Assembly (NCBI GenBank): GCA_022560615.1
Contig: JADFSR010000016.1
Coordinates: 26,028 to 90,027 of the forward strand
Length of the DNA stretch: 64,000 nucleotides
Source: Gemmatimonadota bacterium
GTDB taxonomy: Bacteria; Gemmatimonadota; Gemmatimonadetes; Longimicrobiales; Gaopeijiaceae
Reading direction: 5' to 3'
The notes under the pieces are model-generated. The model did not search any database and was not told where the DNA came from. It saw only the letters and a list, made by a program, of their open reading frames with translations. A program made the position numbers and the translations under genes. Positions 17,074 to 25,982 of this stretch are shown here, piece after piece. The stretch's first letter is position 1; each line of letters opens with the position of its first letter.

Positions 17074-20000
17074 TCACGCGGCCGCCGAGTGGGCGGACCG
17101 GAGGGCCTCGAGCGCGACCATCAGCGTCTCCAGGATGGGGTCCATACCAACTTGATGAAGCACGATCGAAAGCGGCTCCAGACGACGTATCTCGACCTCG
17201 GCTTGCCTCTGCCGCAGAGGACTCTCGAGCACCGCCATGCGGGGCACGAAACCCTGCCTGAACGTCACTCGCGCAGAGTCCTCCCGTACCAGGATGCGAT
17301 CGATGCCCAGGCTCCTTCCCAACACCCGGAGAACCGCCGCGTCTAGAAGACTCTCGACTTCGGTGGGGAGCGACCCGAAGCGGTCCACCAACTCGAGCCG
17401 TAGCGACTCCACTTGCGTCCGGCCCTCGACCCGCGAGAGCCGCCGGTAAATATGGAGCTTCTGACCGGGGTCGGAAACGTACCCCTCCGGCAAGTATGCG
17501 GGTCCCGCCAATGAGACGTCGGGATCGGGCCACTCCGGTTGCTGCTCGCCCTTCTGGAGCCGATCGACGATTTTCTTGACGAGACGCATATACGTGTCGA
17601 GTCCGACCTGATGTGCGAAGCCCGACTGATCGCCGCCGAGCAGATTGCCGGCCCCACGAAGCTCGAGGTCACGAAGTGCCACCGAATAGCCCGAGCCGAG
17701 CTCGGTGTGGTGCTCGAGGATCCGTAGTCGCCGCTCCGCATCCTCGGCTACCGGGTCCGGTACCAAGAGGTAGCAGTACGCCTGCCGGTGGGAGCGCCCA
17801 ACCCTTCCTCGGATCTGGTATAGCTGGGAAAGGCCGAAGCGGTCGGCGCGATCGACGATGAGTGTGTTCGCATTCGGCACGTCGAGGCCGTTCTCGATGA
17901 TCGACGAGCAGACGAGCACGTCGACCTCGCCGTCGACGAAGTCGCGCATGACCTTGTCCAGCTCCCGGGCACTCATCTGTCCGTGCGCGACCTCGATCCG
18001 CGCCTCGGGCGCGAGTGCTCTCACGTCCTCCGCGATGGTGTAGATCGTGTCCACGCGGTTGTGTAGGAAGAATGTCTGGCCTCCGCGGTCGAGCTCGCGG
18101 TGGAGCGCCTCGGAGAGCAGCTGGTCGGTCCAGGGGAGAACGTTGGTGAAGATCGGCATCCGGTCTCGGGGTGGCGTGCGGATGAGCGACATGTCGCGAA
18201 TCCCCGAGAGCGAGAGGTAGAGCGTGCGGGGAATCGGCGTGGCCGAGAGGGTGAGCACGTCGATCGACGCGCGCAGCCTCTTGAAGCGTTCCTTGTGCCT
18301 CACGCCGAAGCGCTGCTCCTCGTCGACGATAAGCAGGCCCAGGTCCCTCAGCACGACGTCCTCAGAGAGCAAACGATGGGTCCCGACGATGATGTCGATC
18401 TCACCGGTCGCGACCCCGGCGAGAATTTCCTTCTGTTCCTTGGCCGAGCGAAATCGACTCAGGGCGGCGACACGTACAGGGTAGTCCGCGAGGCGTTCCT
18501 CGAAGGTGTGGCGATGCTGCTCGACCAGGATCGTCGTCGGCGCCAGTACCGCGACCTGTTTGCCGTCCTGGACTGCTTTGAAGGCGGCTCGGATCGCGAC
18601 CTCTGTCTTGCCGTAGCCGACGTCTCCGCAGATGAGGCGGTCCATGGGACGCGCGGACTCCATATCCCGCTTCACGTCTTCGCTGGCTTGCCGCTGATCC
18701 GGAGTATCCTCGTACAAGAACGACGACTCCATCTCCATCTGCCAGCGGGTGTCTTTCGAGAAGGCGAAGCCCGTGGCGGTCTCCCGGCGCGCATAGAGCT
18801 CGAGCAGCTCCACGGTCATTGCCTCGATGACCCGCTCGGTCTTCCTCTTGAGGTTCTTCCACCGCTTGCCGCCGATCCGGTGGACACTCGGGGGCTTGGC
18901 GTCGTCCGACTCGCCGACCCAACGCTCGATCAGATCGAGCCGGTAAACAGGAAGGCGAAGCAACTCGCCATCGGCGTACTCGATCGTCAACGCCTCGATC
19001 TCCTCGCCGGCGATCTCGAGGCGCTCCAGGCCGACAAAGCGCCCCACGCCGTGATCCATGTGCACCACGTAGTTTCCGGGGGTCAGCTGCGCGAGGCTCT
19101 CCAGAGCGACTGCCCCCCGAAAGCGGCGGCTGCGACGAACTCTGCGCGTTCGGCGGAAGATCTCGTGGTCGTTGAGGACGCGCAGCGGCACATCGCCACA
19201 GGTCAGCTCGAACCCCGTCGAGAGGCACCCCAGACCGATGCGCGTACCCGGCGGGAGCCGCTCGGCGCCGCCGAGGATCTCCTCGAGCCGCTGAAGCTGA
19301 CCGTCGTTTTCGCAGAGCAGGAGCGTATCGTGGCCGCTAGCGCTGCCCTCGCGGAGGTAGGCCTCCAGCTTCGTCATGTCCCGATCGATCGCCGGTGGCG
19401 CGCTCGCCGCAAGGTTCGCGGCAGCTCCGGGGGCCTCGTCCAGTTCGAGTCCGGGAAAGAGCCCCACCCGTCGAGCGAAGTCTTCAGGCTCCAGGAAGAG
19501 CGAGGAGGGCGGGGGCGGAGTCGCGCCCGAGTGGACGAGCTCCTCGTACAACGTCGAGACCCGTGTCCACGTGCGTTGCACATCCTCCGGGATCTCCCAT
19601 GCACCGAGACGAGTGATGATCGCGTCGGCGGGCAGCAACTCGAGCAGGGATCTGGCAACGGTACGATCCGCGTTCTCTTCATTTCGCCGAAAGTCGACGG
19701 GTAGCACGTGTGTTTCCGGGAGCTCTCCCGTAGAGCGCTGATCCAGGATGTCGAAGCTGCGGATCGACTCGATTTCGTCGCCCCAGAACTCGATGCGCAC
19801 CGGGTCCCCTGCGGCAACCGAGAAGATGTCCAGGATACCACCTCGTACGGCGAACTGGCCCACCGCCTCGACCAGAGCCACCCTCTCGAAGCCCTGCGCC
19901 TCGAGGTACGCGGGCACCTCCGCGAAGACCACCGCGTCACCCGTTCGGAACGTCCGCCTCAGCTCGGCCAGTCGTTCCGGAATCGGGACTCGCTCCTGGA

Positions 20001-20388
20001 GCGCCCGCGGGGTGGTCACGAGGATCTGGGTCCGGCCGGAGAACAGGGCCTGCACGGCCTCGACCCTCAAGCCCCCGATCTCGAGATGCGGCTCCGACTC
20101 CTCGTAGGGCAGTGCCTCTTTCTGCGGATACAGGTGGGAAGCCCCGGGGCCGCCCAGTACTGTCTCGAGGTCGGCCTCCGCCGCGATCGCGTCCAGCGGC
20201 GTGGGAGCCAAAGCGACAAAAACTCGCTCCGGATTCGCTCGGTGTAGCGCCGCGAGCACCAGAGGGCCGAGCGAACCCATCGCTCCCCCGACCCGGGCCA
20301 CCGTACCTGGTGTCGGAAGCCTCTTGGCGAGGGCCTCGACCGTCGGGCACGAAGCGACTGCGCTTAGGATCGGGTCAGGCCGCGGCAT
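17074..20388 (-). CDS. mfd: Transcription-repair coupling factor
   Basis: Removes RNA polymerase stalled at DNA lesions and recruits UvrA. It has 1104 aa, near the family norm. Visible in order: UvrB-like N-terminal domain (YPQKEALPYEESEPH), the RNAP-interacting region (LTPGNYVVHMDHGVGRFVGL), helicase Walker A GDVGYGKTEVAIRAA around residue 590, DEEQRFGV (Walker B) around residue 690, motif VI QIRGRVGRSHRQAYCYL, and the C-terminal TRCF domain. Its start overlaps the preceding BatA-like gene by 14 nt. Confidence 0.97.
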   Translation of the reverse strand: MPRPDPILSAVASCPTVEALAKRLPTPGTVARVGGAMGSLGPLVLAALHRANPERVFVALAPTPLDAIAAEADLETVLGGPGASHLYPQKEALPYEESEPHLEIGGLRVEAVQALFSGRTQILVTTPRALQERVPIPERLAELRRTFRTGDAVVFAEVPAYLEAQGFERVALVEAVGQFAVRGGILDIFSVAAGDPVRIEFWGDEIESIRSFDILDQRSTGELPETHVLPVDFRRNEENADRTVARSLLELLPADAIITRLGAWEIPEDVQRTWTRVSTLYEELVHSGATPPPPSSLFLEPEDFARRVGLFPGLELDEAPGAAANLAASAPPAIDRDMTKLEAYLREGSASGHDTLLLCENDGQLQRLEEILGGAERLPPGTRIGLGCLSTGFELTCGDVPLRVLNDHEIFRRTRRVRRSRRFRGAVALESLAQLTPGNYVVHMDHGVGRFVGLERLEIAGEEIEALTIEYADGELLRLPVYRLDLIERWVGESDDAKPPSVHRIGGKRWKNLKRKTERVIEAMTVELLELYARRETATGFAFSKDTRWQMEMESSFLYEDTPDQRQASEDVKRDMESARPMDRLICGDVGYGKTEVAIRAAFKAVQDGKQVAVLAPTTILVEQHRHTFEERLADYPVRVAALSRFRSAKEQKEILAGVATGEIDIIVGTHRLLSEDVVLRDLGLLIVDEEQRFGVRHKERFKRLRASIDVLTLSATPIPRTLYLSLSGIRDMSLIRTPPRDRMPIFTNVLPWTDQLLSEALHRELDRGGQTFFLHNRVDTIYTIAEDVRALAPEARIEVAHGQMSARELDKVMRDFVDGEVDVLVCSSIIENGLDVPNANTLIVDRADRFGLSQLYQIRGRVGRSHRQAYCYLLVPDPVAEDAERRLRILEHHTELGSGYSVALRDLELRGAGNLLGGDQSGFAHQVGLDTYMRLVKKIVDRLQKGEQQPEWPDPDVSLAGPAYLPEGYVSDPGQKLHIYRRLSRVEGRTQVESLRLELVDRFGSLPTEVESLLDAAVLRVLGRSLGIDRILVREDSARVTFRQGFVPRMAVLESPLRQRQAEVEIRRLEPLSIVLHQVGMDPILETLMVALEALRSAHSAAA

Positions 20389-22324
20389 CGGGCACGGGGC
20401 TTCTCGGAGCCTTCCGTCGCTTCTTGGTGGACGTCTCGACCCGACCCGCGGCCGCCATCAGTGGTTCGATCACCATCAGAGCCGCCGCGGCCAGAAGGAG
20501 CGGCCACCAGAGCTCGGGACCCTGCCGCGTCCGGAAGACGGCGCCAGCCCAATCTTCTTCTCGATCGACGGACACCACGCCCGGTCCGATCACCTTGGAC
20601 AGTTCGTCCTCCGAGACGCGTTCCAAGCCCGACTCGTCTACCGGCGTGTTCAGCGCGACGACCGACACCGTCGTATCCGAAGCGAGAAACGTGTAGAAGC
20701 CGGCCCTGCCCGTGCCACGGACCATGCGCGTGCCATCAATTTCGAACTCTTCGCCGGATGGGAAGCGCACGTGCGTGGCCCCCACGGGCGCGGGTAGGTG
20801 TGTACCTGCTTCCAGTTCGCCCGCGGAGCCCGCCCGACCAGCCCACGCGCTTGCCGCCCAGTCGATGAATCGCAGCATACCTGTCGATACCGGCAATGAG
20901 GTAGACCGTGCATCGAGCGGGGAGGCTAGGAGAAGATAGCGACGGCCGAACGCGTCGGTGCCCTGAACGGCCCACGGGTCGGTGCTCACCTCGGCCAGCG
21001 TTCGGGTCGGTGTGGTCGGGGTGGTGGTGAGCGTCATGCCGTACCACGCCTCGACGCGCACGCCTTCGAGTGGGGCGGGAAGCGCGCGGCCACCCAGGGC
21101 CGCGGCGCCCGATCGCGCGTGCACCCCGTACCGCCACGGAATACCGGCGTCCGCCAGACGGCGATTGAGTGCCGGCAGCAGCGTGGGATCTGATGCGGGC
21201 ACGATCAGCGCCGCTCCCTTCGCCCCGAGTTGGTCCAGACCGTCGCCACCAGCCGAGATGAGCAGTTCCGCATCGGCCGGCCCGGTACTGATGATTCGGT
21301 TGGCGGACTCGAGCACGGAGATGGCCTCGTCGATGAACATGCCCGTGTCACCGGTTGATGCGAGCAGTGGCGCCGGGCGCGAACGGTACGCGAAGTACCG
21401 ACGATCGTCGGCGCGAAGGGCGTCGGGGTCGGTGTCGGCATACCCGCGGACCCAGCCGCGTCCAGCCGGTGGTAGCACCACCGACGTCGCCGAGCCGGGC
21501 GGGATGGTCGCCGCACCGCGGATGCGCTCGTTGACGACGATCCTGAGGGGTAGTCGCGAGGTGTCCCCCGTTTCCAGCGCGGTCACAGTCACCGTGGTCC
21601 GCTGGCCCTCCAGGGGCGGCAGACCCCCTCCGACCAGCACCCCACTCAGCGCGTGGTTCGGCGCCGGGGCAGTGCCTGAGACCCATGCCACTACCGGCAG
21701 CGTCCCGGCGGGCGCCTCCTCAGCGCTCTGAAAGGCGGAGCGCTGAAGATCGGAGAGCACATGGATTTCCCGGTGTTCGAGGTCCACGGTCCGCAGCAGT
21801 TCCGTTGCTCGCTCGAGCGCGGCGGTCAAGTCTCCTGCCGCGTCGCTCGCTTCAATGGCGTCGACGGCTTCTCTCGCCTGCGTCGCCGAGGCGGGCAGGG
21901 CCGGTAGCCACGGCTCGCCGGCGCGAAGGACCCAGAACCGATCCTCGTCGGAGGCACCGTCAAGAGTTCGGTGCGCGAGCTCCTTGAGTCGATCGAGTAC
22001 CCGGGCCTCTCCAACCACCAGGCCGCTGCTCATCGAGTTGTCGATGACCAAGACCACCGCGGTCGCGGGGTGCGCGGAGCCACGGCCGTTGAAGAAGAGG
22101 CGAGCACCGGCACCGACCAGTAGGATCAGAACGGCGACCCTCATGGCGAGCAGGATCAGTTGGCGAAGTCGGATCTGCCGGGCGTGCTCGCGCTCCGTGC
22201 GCTCGAGGTACCGGAGCGCGGGGAAGCTCACCCGCCGGGTCTCGTGCCGGTGGAACAAGTGGAGGTAGATGGGCACCCCGACCGCGAGAACAGACACGAG
22301 AAAGAGCGGACTGAGGGCCCCCAT
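20375..22324 (-). CDS. BatA/vWA-domain membrane protein
   Basis: A 649-aa protein from ATG 22324. Two N-terminal TMs (FLVSVLAVGVPIYLHLFHR and LILLAMRVAVLILLVGAG) form the BatA N-terminal module. A von Willebrand A-type domain follows with DxSxS (VIDNSMSSG) near residue 91 and THVLSD-like VHVLSDLQRSAF. A long periplasmic beta-rich region of about 350 residues leads to a C-terminal TM (LLLAAAALMVIEPLMAA) and a basic tail. Such proteins pair with DUF58 and MoxR ATPases in envelope or stress complexes; the DUF58 gene lies 22 bp upstream, but no moxR is adjacent. Confidence 0.88.
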   Translation of the reverse strand: MGALSPLFLVSVLAVGVPIYLHLFHRHETRRVSFPALRYLERTEREHARQIRLRQLILLAMRVAVLILLVGAGARLFFNGRGSAHPATAVVLVIDNSMSSGLVVGEARVLDRLKELAHRTLDGASDEDRFWVLRAGEPWLPALPASATQAREAVDAIEASDAAGDLTAALERATELLRTVDLEHREIHVLSDLQRSAFQSAEEAPAGTLPVVAWVSGTAPAPNHALSGVLVGGGLPPLEGQRTTVTVTALETGDTSRLPLRIVVNERIRGAATIPPGSATSVVLPPAGRGWVRGYADTDPDALRADDRRYFAYRSRPAPLLASTGDTGMFIDEAISVLESANRIISTGPADAELLISAGGDGLDQLGAKGAALIVPASDPTLLPALNRRLADAGIPWRYGVHARSGAAALGGRALPAPLEGVRVEAWYGMTLTTTPTTPTRTLAEVSTDPWAVQGTDAFGRRYLLLASPLDARSTSLPVSTGMLRFIDWAASAWAGRAGSAGELEAGTHLPAPVGATHVRFPSGEEFEIDGTRMVRGTGRAGFYTFLASDTTVSVVALNTPVDESGLERVSEDELSKVIGPGVVSVDREEDWAGAVFRTRQGPELWWPLLLAAAALMVIEPLMAAAGRVETSTKKRRKAPRSPVPDAAA

Positions 22325-22346
22325 CAGTCGACCCCCGCGAGCGTCG

Positions 22347-23273
22347 TCATCCGAGACGCTCTCGCTTGCGCAGGTAGGCACGCAGAGCCAACGAGAGCGG
22401 TTGGTCGGTATCGATCACCTGATAGTCGATGCCGTGGGGCCGCAGTTTCCGTTTCCACTCCGCCAGAGCATCTGCAACGGCCTCCCGGTACTCGACCCGA
22501 ATGTCGGCTACGCTCACCAACAGTTCGTCGTTCGTCTCCGGATCGTAGAAACGCGCCTCCGAAGCCGCTGGCAACTCACGCTCGCCGGGATCCAGAAGAT
22601 GGAAGACGAGCACCTCGTGGCCGTGATGCCTCAGGAACTTGAGCGCGGTCAGGGTCTCGTCCGTGCGGACGAGTAGGTCCGAGAGCAAGACCACGAGGCC
22701 GGCGCGCCGGAGGCGCACCGCCAGGTCACGCAGCGCCCCTTCGGCTGACGTTCCGCCGGCCGCGTCGAGCGCCGTCAGTCTGCGCGCGAGCTCCCTCCAG
22801 TGACGCCGCCCGCCCCGCGCCTGGACGCGCTCCACGACTCTGTCGTGGAACGCCACAAGCCCCACCGAGTCGCCCTGGCGCAAGAGGATGAGCGCGAGCG
22901 AGGCAGCCAGGTGCTTGGCGTACCACAGCTTGCTTGGCAGCACCCCGGGGTCCGAGCTCCACCCCATCGACTCGCTGACGTCCAGCAGCAGGTAGGCGCG
23001 CAGGTTCGTCTCTTGTTCGAACTGCTTTACGTAGAAACGGTCCGAGCGGCCGTACATGCGCCAATCGATGTAGCGGAGATCGTCCCCGGCCTGGTAGGCG
23101 CGCAGCTCCGCGAACTCCGCCGAGAAACCCCGGTGGGGTGAGCGGTGCAGTCCCATCAAGAAGCCCTCGACGACCTTACGGGCGATGAACTCGATGCCAC
23201 CGAGCTGTGAGAGCGTCGCGGGATCGAGCAGATCGGGTCGCGATGTAGGCGAAGCGGTGCGTGGGTTGTCCAT
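22347..23273 (-). CDS. DUF58-domain protein
   Basis: A 308-aa protein with the DUF58 signature GDDLRYIDWRMYGRSDRFYV and FEQETNLRAYLLLDVSESMG, the latter resembling a vWA MIDAS (DVSESM). No TM is evident. In other bacteria DUF58 proteins are encoded with MoxR AAA+ ATPases and BatA/BatB proteins; here it is the first gene of a minus-strand run followed by the BatA-like gene, then mfd. Function is not established for the family. Confidence 0.92.
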   Translation of the reverse strand: MDNPRTASPTSRPDLLDPATLSQLGGIEFIARKVVEGFLMGLHRSPHRGFSAEFAELRAYQAGDDLRYIDWRMYGRSDRFYVKQFEQETNLRAYLLLDVSESMGWSSDPGVLPSKLWYAKHLAASLALILLRQGDSVGLVAFHDRVVERVQARGGRRHWRELARRLTALDAAGGTSAEGALRDLAVRLRRAGLVVLLSDLLVRTDETLTALKFLRHHGHEVLVFHLLDPGERELPAASEARFYDPETNDELLVSVADIRVEYREAVADALAEWKRKLRPHGIDYQVIDTDQPLSLALRAYLRKRERLG

Positions 23274-23464
23274 AGAACGCTAAAAGCTACTGGCGTGCCG
23301 GGCACCGCTCAACGGGGCGCTAGGCGCCTCGACGACCCTGTCCTCCCGCGTCGTGAGCGTGTCCTCGGCTGGGGACGTGAACGGCTCCAAGCGCCAGGAA
23401 TGAAGGGGTTCGAGACATGGCACGGCTGTTGCCCTTCTAAAGGGTCAACAGAGGGGGATCGGAG

Positions 23465-25000
23465 ATGCGAAGAGTGCTGTCGCTGGGGCTGTTGGCCGCT
23501 TTCGTCTCACCACCGGTGGAGGGCCAGGAAAGGGCGTATGACTCGCCGCTCGAGGCGCGCGTCTGGCTCGACCGTGGTGACGATCCGGTGCTTCAGCGAG
23601 GCGACCGAGTGAGGGTGTACTACCGGACGTCGGTGGACGCGCATACCGCGATTTTCAGGATCGACACCGACGGCCGCGTCACGCTGGTGCAGCCCGCGCA
23701 TCCCGGCGCCGAGGAGCTCATTCGAGGGGGTCGTGACTATCGCCTCTTGTTCCCCCAGTCGGCGCAATGGGTCGTCGCAGAGGATCCAGGGATCGGGTAT
23801 TACTTCATCGTCGCCTCGGAGCAGCCACTCGACTTCTCTCGTTTCGAGTTCGTCCCGGACGAGGATCGGTGGGACCTGGGTCGCGTCGGGGAGACCGTCT
23901 ACGAGGACCCGTACGTCGCCATCGACGCCTACGTGGCAGAGCTCATCTCGGACTGGGAGGTCGCCCCGTATGCGCTGGACTTCATCGAATACAGCGTGGG
24001 CGAAGCGCACAGCTACCCACGATTTCTCTGCTATGATTGCCACGGATATCGGCCCTACACGAGCTGGAACCCCTACACCTACGCGTGCACGGACTTTCGC
24101 GTAGTGCTTTGGGACGACCCGTACTACTACGCCGCGTATCGCTACGCGGGCACTCGCGTCGTCTTCCCGAGACCTCTTCGTAATCGTCCGAGGTACACGG
24201 TCGCTGTGCGCGCGCCCGGCGAGGGTTGGTCTCCGCTGGTACGTACGCGCCAAGCGCCGCCACTTCCGCGCCGGGTGACGCAGTACAAGGAGCCGGAGGT
24301 GGCCACGACACCGAGATCGGCGACGCCTGCCCGACGCCCTCAGACTCGGGCTCCGAGTGCAGCGGCACAGGGTGCCGTCCCCCGCCGGTTCACATCAGTG
24401 CCGGGCCGGGCGGCGGTGACTCCCAACTCGGCACGGCGTGCGGCGCAGCCCGTGACCCCGTCCGTCGTAACACCCCGACGTCCGTCCTCGTCCGGGTCGA
24501 CCCCGCGGACGTCGACCTCCAGGCCCGGGGCTTCCACCACGCGCCCGAGCACGGCTCGCTCAGCAACTCCGCGCTCGGCGACTCCTTCTCGGCCCACGCT
24601 ACAGCGCCGGCCGCCTTCAACGACGACCCGGGGCGGAACGTTCGACCGCGCGAACACGTCGCGGCCGAACGGCTCCCGGCCGAGTACGACCCGCACTCCC
24701 GCAGGGTCAGGCTCGCGAACACGTGTGGTTCTGCCGAGTCGCCCGCGTGCTCAACCTAGGGCTTCGCAGCCCCGTCGCGCGCCTGTGACTCGTAACGCGC
24801 CGGTGGCCCGCCGCTCGCCGCCAGCCCTGTCCAGGCCGACCGTGTCCCGATCACGCCCGATCACGACGCGCGCGAGACCCGCGGCGAGTGGCGCGCGGCC
24901 GACGATGTCCAGGCCGAGCACGCGCGCGGCTCCGGCGAGGCGCCCGACTATAAGGACCCGGCCAAAACCCCCACCGAGGCGCCGTGGACGCGGCGGGTAG
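23465..25000 (+). CDS. DUF4384-type exported protein with long basic, Pro/Ser/Thr/Arg-rich tail
   Basis: A 511-aa protein; ATG preceded by GAGGGGGATCGGAG. Signal peptide: VLSLGLLAAFVSPPVEGQ. Residues ~25-130 match DUF4384 (VWLDRGDDPVLQRGDRVRVY, YRTSVDAHTAIFRIDTDGRV, LVQPAHPGAEELIRGGRDYR). A middle part is Tyr/Asp-rich with four cysteines (RFLCYDCHGYRPYTSW). From about residue 270 to the end it is low complexity, dominated by R, P, S, T and A, strongly basic and probably disordered. The tail could bind anionic envelope polymers or DNA; this is a guess. It is divergent from the DUF58 gene. Confidence 0.82.
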   Translation: MRRVLSLGLLAAFVSPPVEGQERAYDSPLEARVWLDRGDDPVLQRGDRVRVYYRTSVDAHTAIFRIDTDGRVTLVQPAHPGAEELIRGGRDYRLLFPQSAQWVVAEDPGIGYYFIVASEQPLDFSRFEFVPDEDRWDLGRVGETVYEDPYVAIDAYVAELISDWEVAPYALDFIEYSVGEAHSYPRFLCYDCHGYRPYTSWNPYTYACTDFRVVLWDDPYYYAAYRYAGTRVVFPRPLRNRPRYTVAVRAPGEGWSPLVRTRQAPPLPRRVTQYKEPEVATTPRSATPARRPQTRAPSAAAQGAVPRRFTSVPGRAAVTPNSARRAAQPVTPSVVTPRRPSSSGSTPRTSTSRPGASTTRPSTARSATPRSATPSRPTLQRRPPSTTTRGGTFDRANTSRPNGSRPSTTRTPAGSGSRTRVVLPSRPRAQPRASQPRRAPVTRNAPVARRSPPALSRPTVSRSRPITTRARPAASGARPTMSRPSTRAAPARRPTIRTRPKPPPRRRGRGG

Positions 25001-25069
25001 ACCGCGCAGAGAAGGGCCGTCGGAATCGCGTGGATTCCCTGTCGAACCGCCCGGAAGTAGTATGAGTCC

Positions 25070-25279
25070 ATGGCCTTTGACACGACACCGGAAGCGGCGA
25101 GGGCGCGGTGGGCGGTGCTTGCTGCACTTGACGGAGGGCAGCGCCTCGGGCAAGCGCTCGCGCTGAGCGAATTCACGCTCGCCATGCAGCGGGAGGGTGC
25201 TCGGTTCCGGGAGCGCGCGGCAAGCGAACGTGTCGTGAACACCGTCGATCTCGAGGCCGACCACCGCGGCGATCGGTGA
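25070..25279 (+). CDS. Small protein preceding a nucleotidyltransferase
   Basis: A 69-aa protein, start ATG 25070. It reads as one or two helices (PEAARARWAVLAALDGGQRL, GQALALSEFTLAMQREGARF) with a charged tail. Short proteins of this look (roughly RLxxALxxSExxLxLxRxG) occur directly before DUF6036-like nucleotidyltransferases in other high-GC genomes, as far as I recall. Its stop overlaps the nucleotidyltransferase GTG by 4 nt, implying a two-gene unit. Function unknown; a toxin/antitoxin-like or regulatory-subunit role is possible. Confidence 0.6.
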   Translation: MAFDTTPEAARARWAVLAALDGGQRLGQALALSEFTLAMQREGARFRERAASERVVNTVDLEADHRGDR

Positions 25280-25851
25280 CTCTGGTCCGGATTCTCCGAC
25301 TGCTCGTGGAGAGCATGGAGGAGTTGGGCATTGGCTACATGCTCACGGGATCGTTGGCGAGCTCATTTCACGGTGATCCGAGAGCGACTCAGGACATCGA
25401 CTTGGTCATCGATGGTGAGCGACGAGCCCTTGATGCGTTGGGAGCGCGTCTTCGCGAGTCTGGCTTCTACGCCGACGCGGAGGCGATCAAGCACGCCTCA
25501 GAGGTCAGGGGGGTATTCAACGCCATCGATCAGAGTTCTGGGTGGAAAGTCGACTTCATCCTTCTGAAGGACCGCCCCTTCAGTCGTTCTGAGTTCGATG
25601 GCAGGGTATCCGCTGAGGTAGCTGGTCTCTCTCTGAGCCTCGTCCGTCCCGACGACATGGTTGTCGCCAAGCTCGAGTGGGCGAAGTTGGGGGAGTCCGA
25701 TCGGCAGTTACGAGACGTCTTGGGGATCCTCATGGTTCAGGGACCTGTCCTGGACCGAGTCCGAATCGAGCGGTGGGTCGAAGAGCTCGCCTTGGAGCCC
25801 CAGTGGGCTCGAGTCCTCGAGATGGAGCGGGCTGAGAAGGAATCCACCTAA
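25276..25851 (+). CDS. Nucleotidyltransferase-fold protein (DUF6036/AbiEii-like)
   Basis: A 191-aa protein, start GTG 25276 in a GTGA overlap. The nucleotidyltransferase core shows GSLASSFHG, then RATQDIDLVID with the DxD pair (about residues 41-43), and a third acidic position in WKVDFILLKD. C-terminal helices carry SLVRPDDMVVAKLEWAK and ESDRQLRDVLGILMVQG. This layout matches stand-alone DUF6036-type enzymes related to AbiEii/MenA toxins, which modify tRNA or other targets. Together with the 69-aa protein it may be a small toxin-antitoxin-like unit; that is inference. Confidence 0.82.
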   Translation: MTLVRILRLLVESMEELGIGYMLTGSLASSFHGDPRATQDIDLVIDGERRALDALGARLRESGFYADAEAIKHASEVRGVFNAIDQSSGWKVDFILLKDRPFSRSEFDGRVSAEVAGLSLSLVRPDDMVVAKLEWAKLGESDRQLRDVLGILMVQGPVLDRVRIERWVEELALEPQWARVLEMERAEKEST

Positions 25852-25934
25852 CGCCCGACCTGGCACCTGTCAGGCGGAGATGGGCCTGGACGATCTCCCT
25901 AGTCCATAGTTTCTCCAGGTCACGCCAATGAAAG

Positions 25935-25974
25935 TAGCCCGACCGCTTCCCCCGTCGCGTGGGAATCCGGGCTA
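25935..25974 (-). terminator. Stem-loop after the outer-membrane barrel gene
   Basis: Inverted repeat TAGCCCG (25935-25941) / CGGGCTA (25968-25974) with an inner TTCCC/GGGAA pairing, 9 bp beyond the stop codon at 25983. The following T-tract on the minus strand is weak (CTTTCATT), so it may be a weak or bidirectional terminator between convergent genes. Confidence 0.4.
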
Positions 25975-25982
25975 GCGGAGGG

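Noticed and set aside
18100..19704. 534-codon plus-strand open frame
   Set aside because: Entirely antisense to mfd, with no domain and composition typical of a shadow frame.
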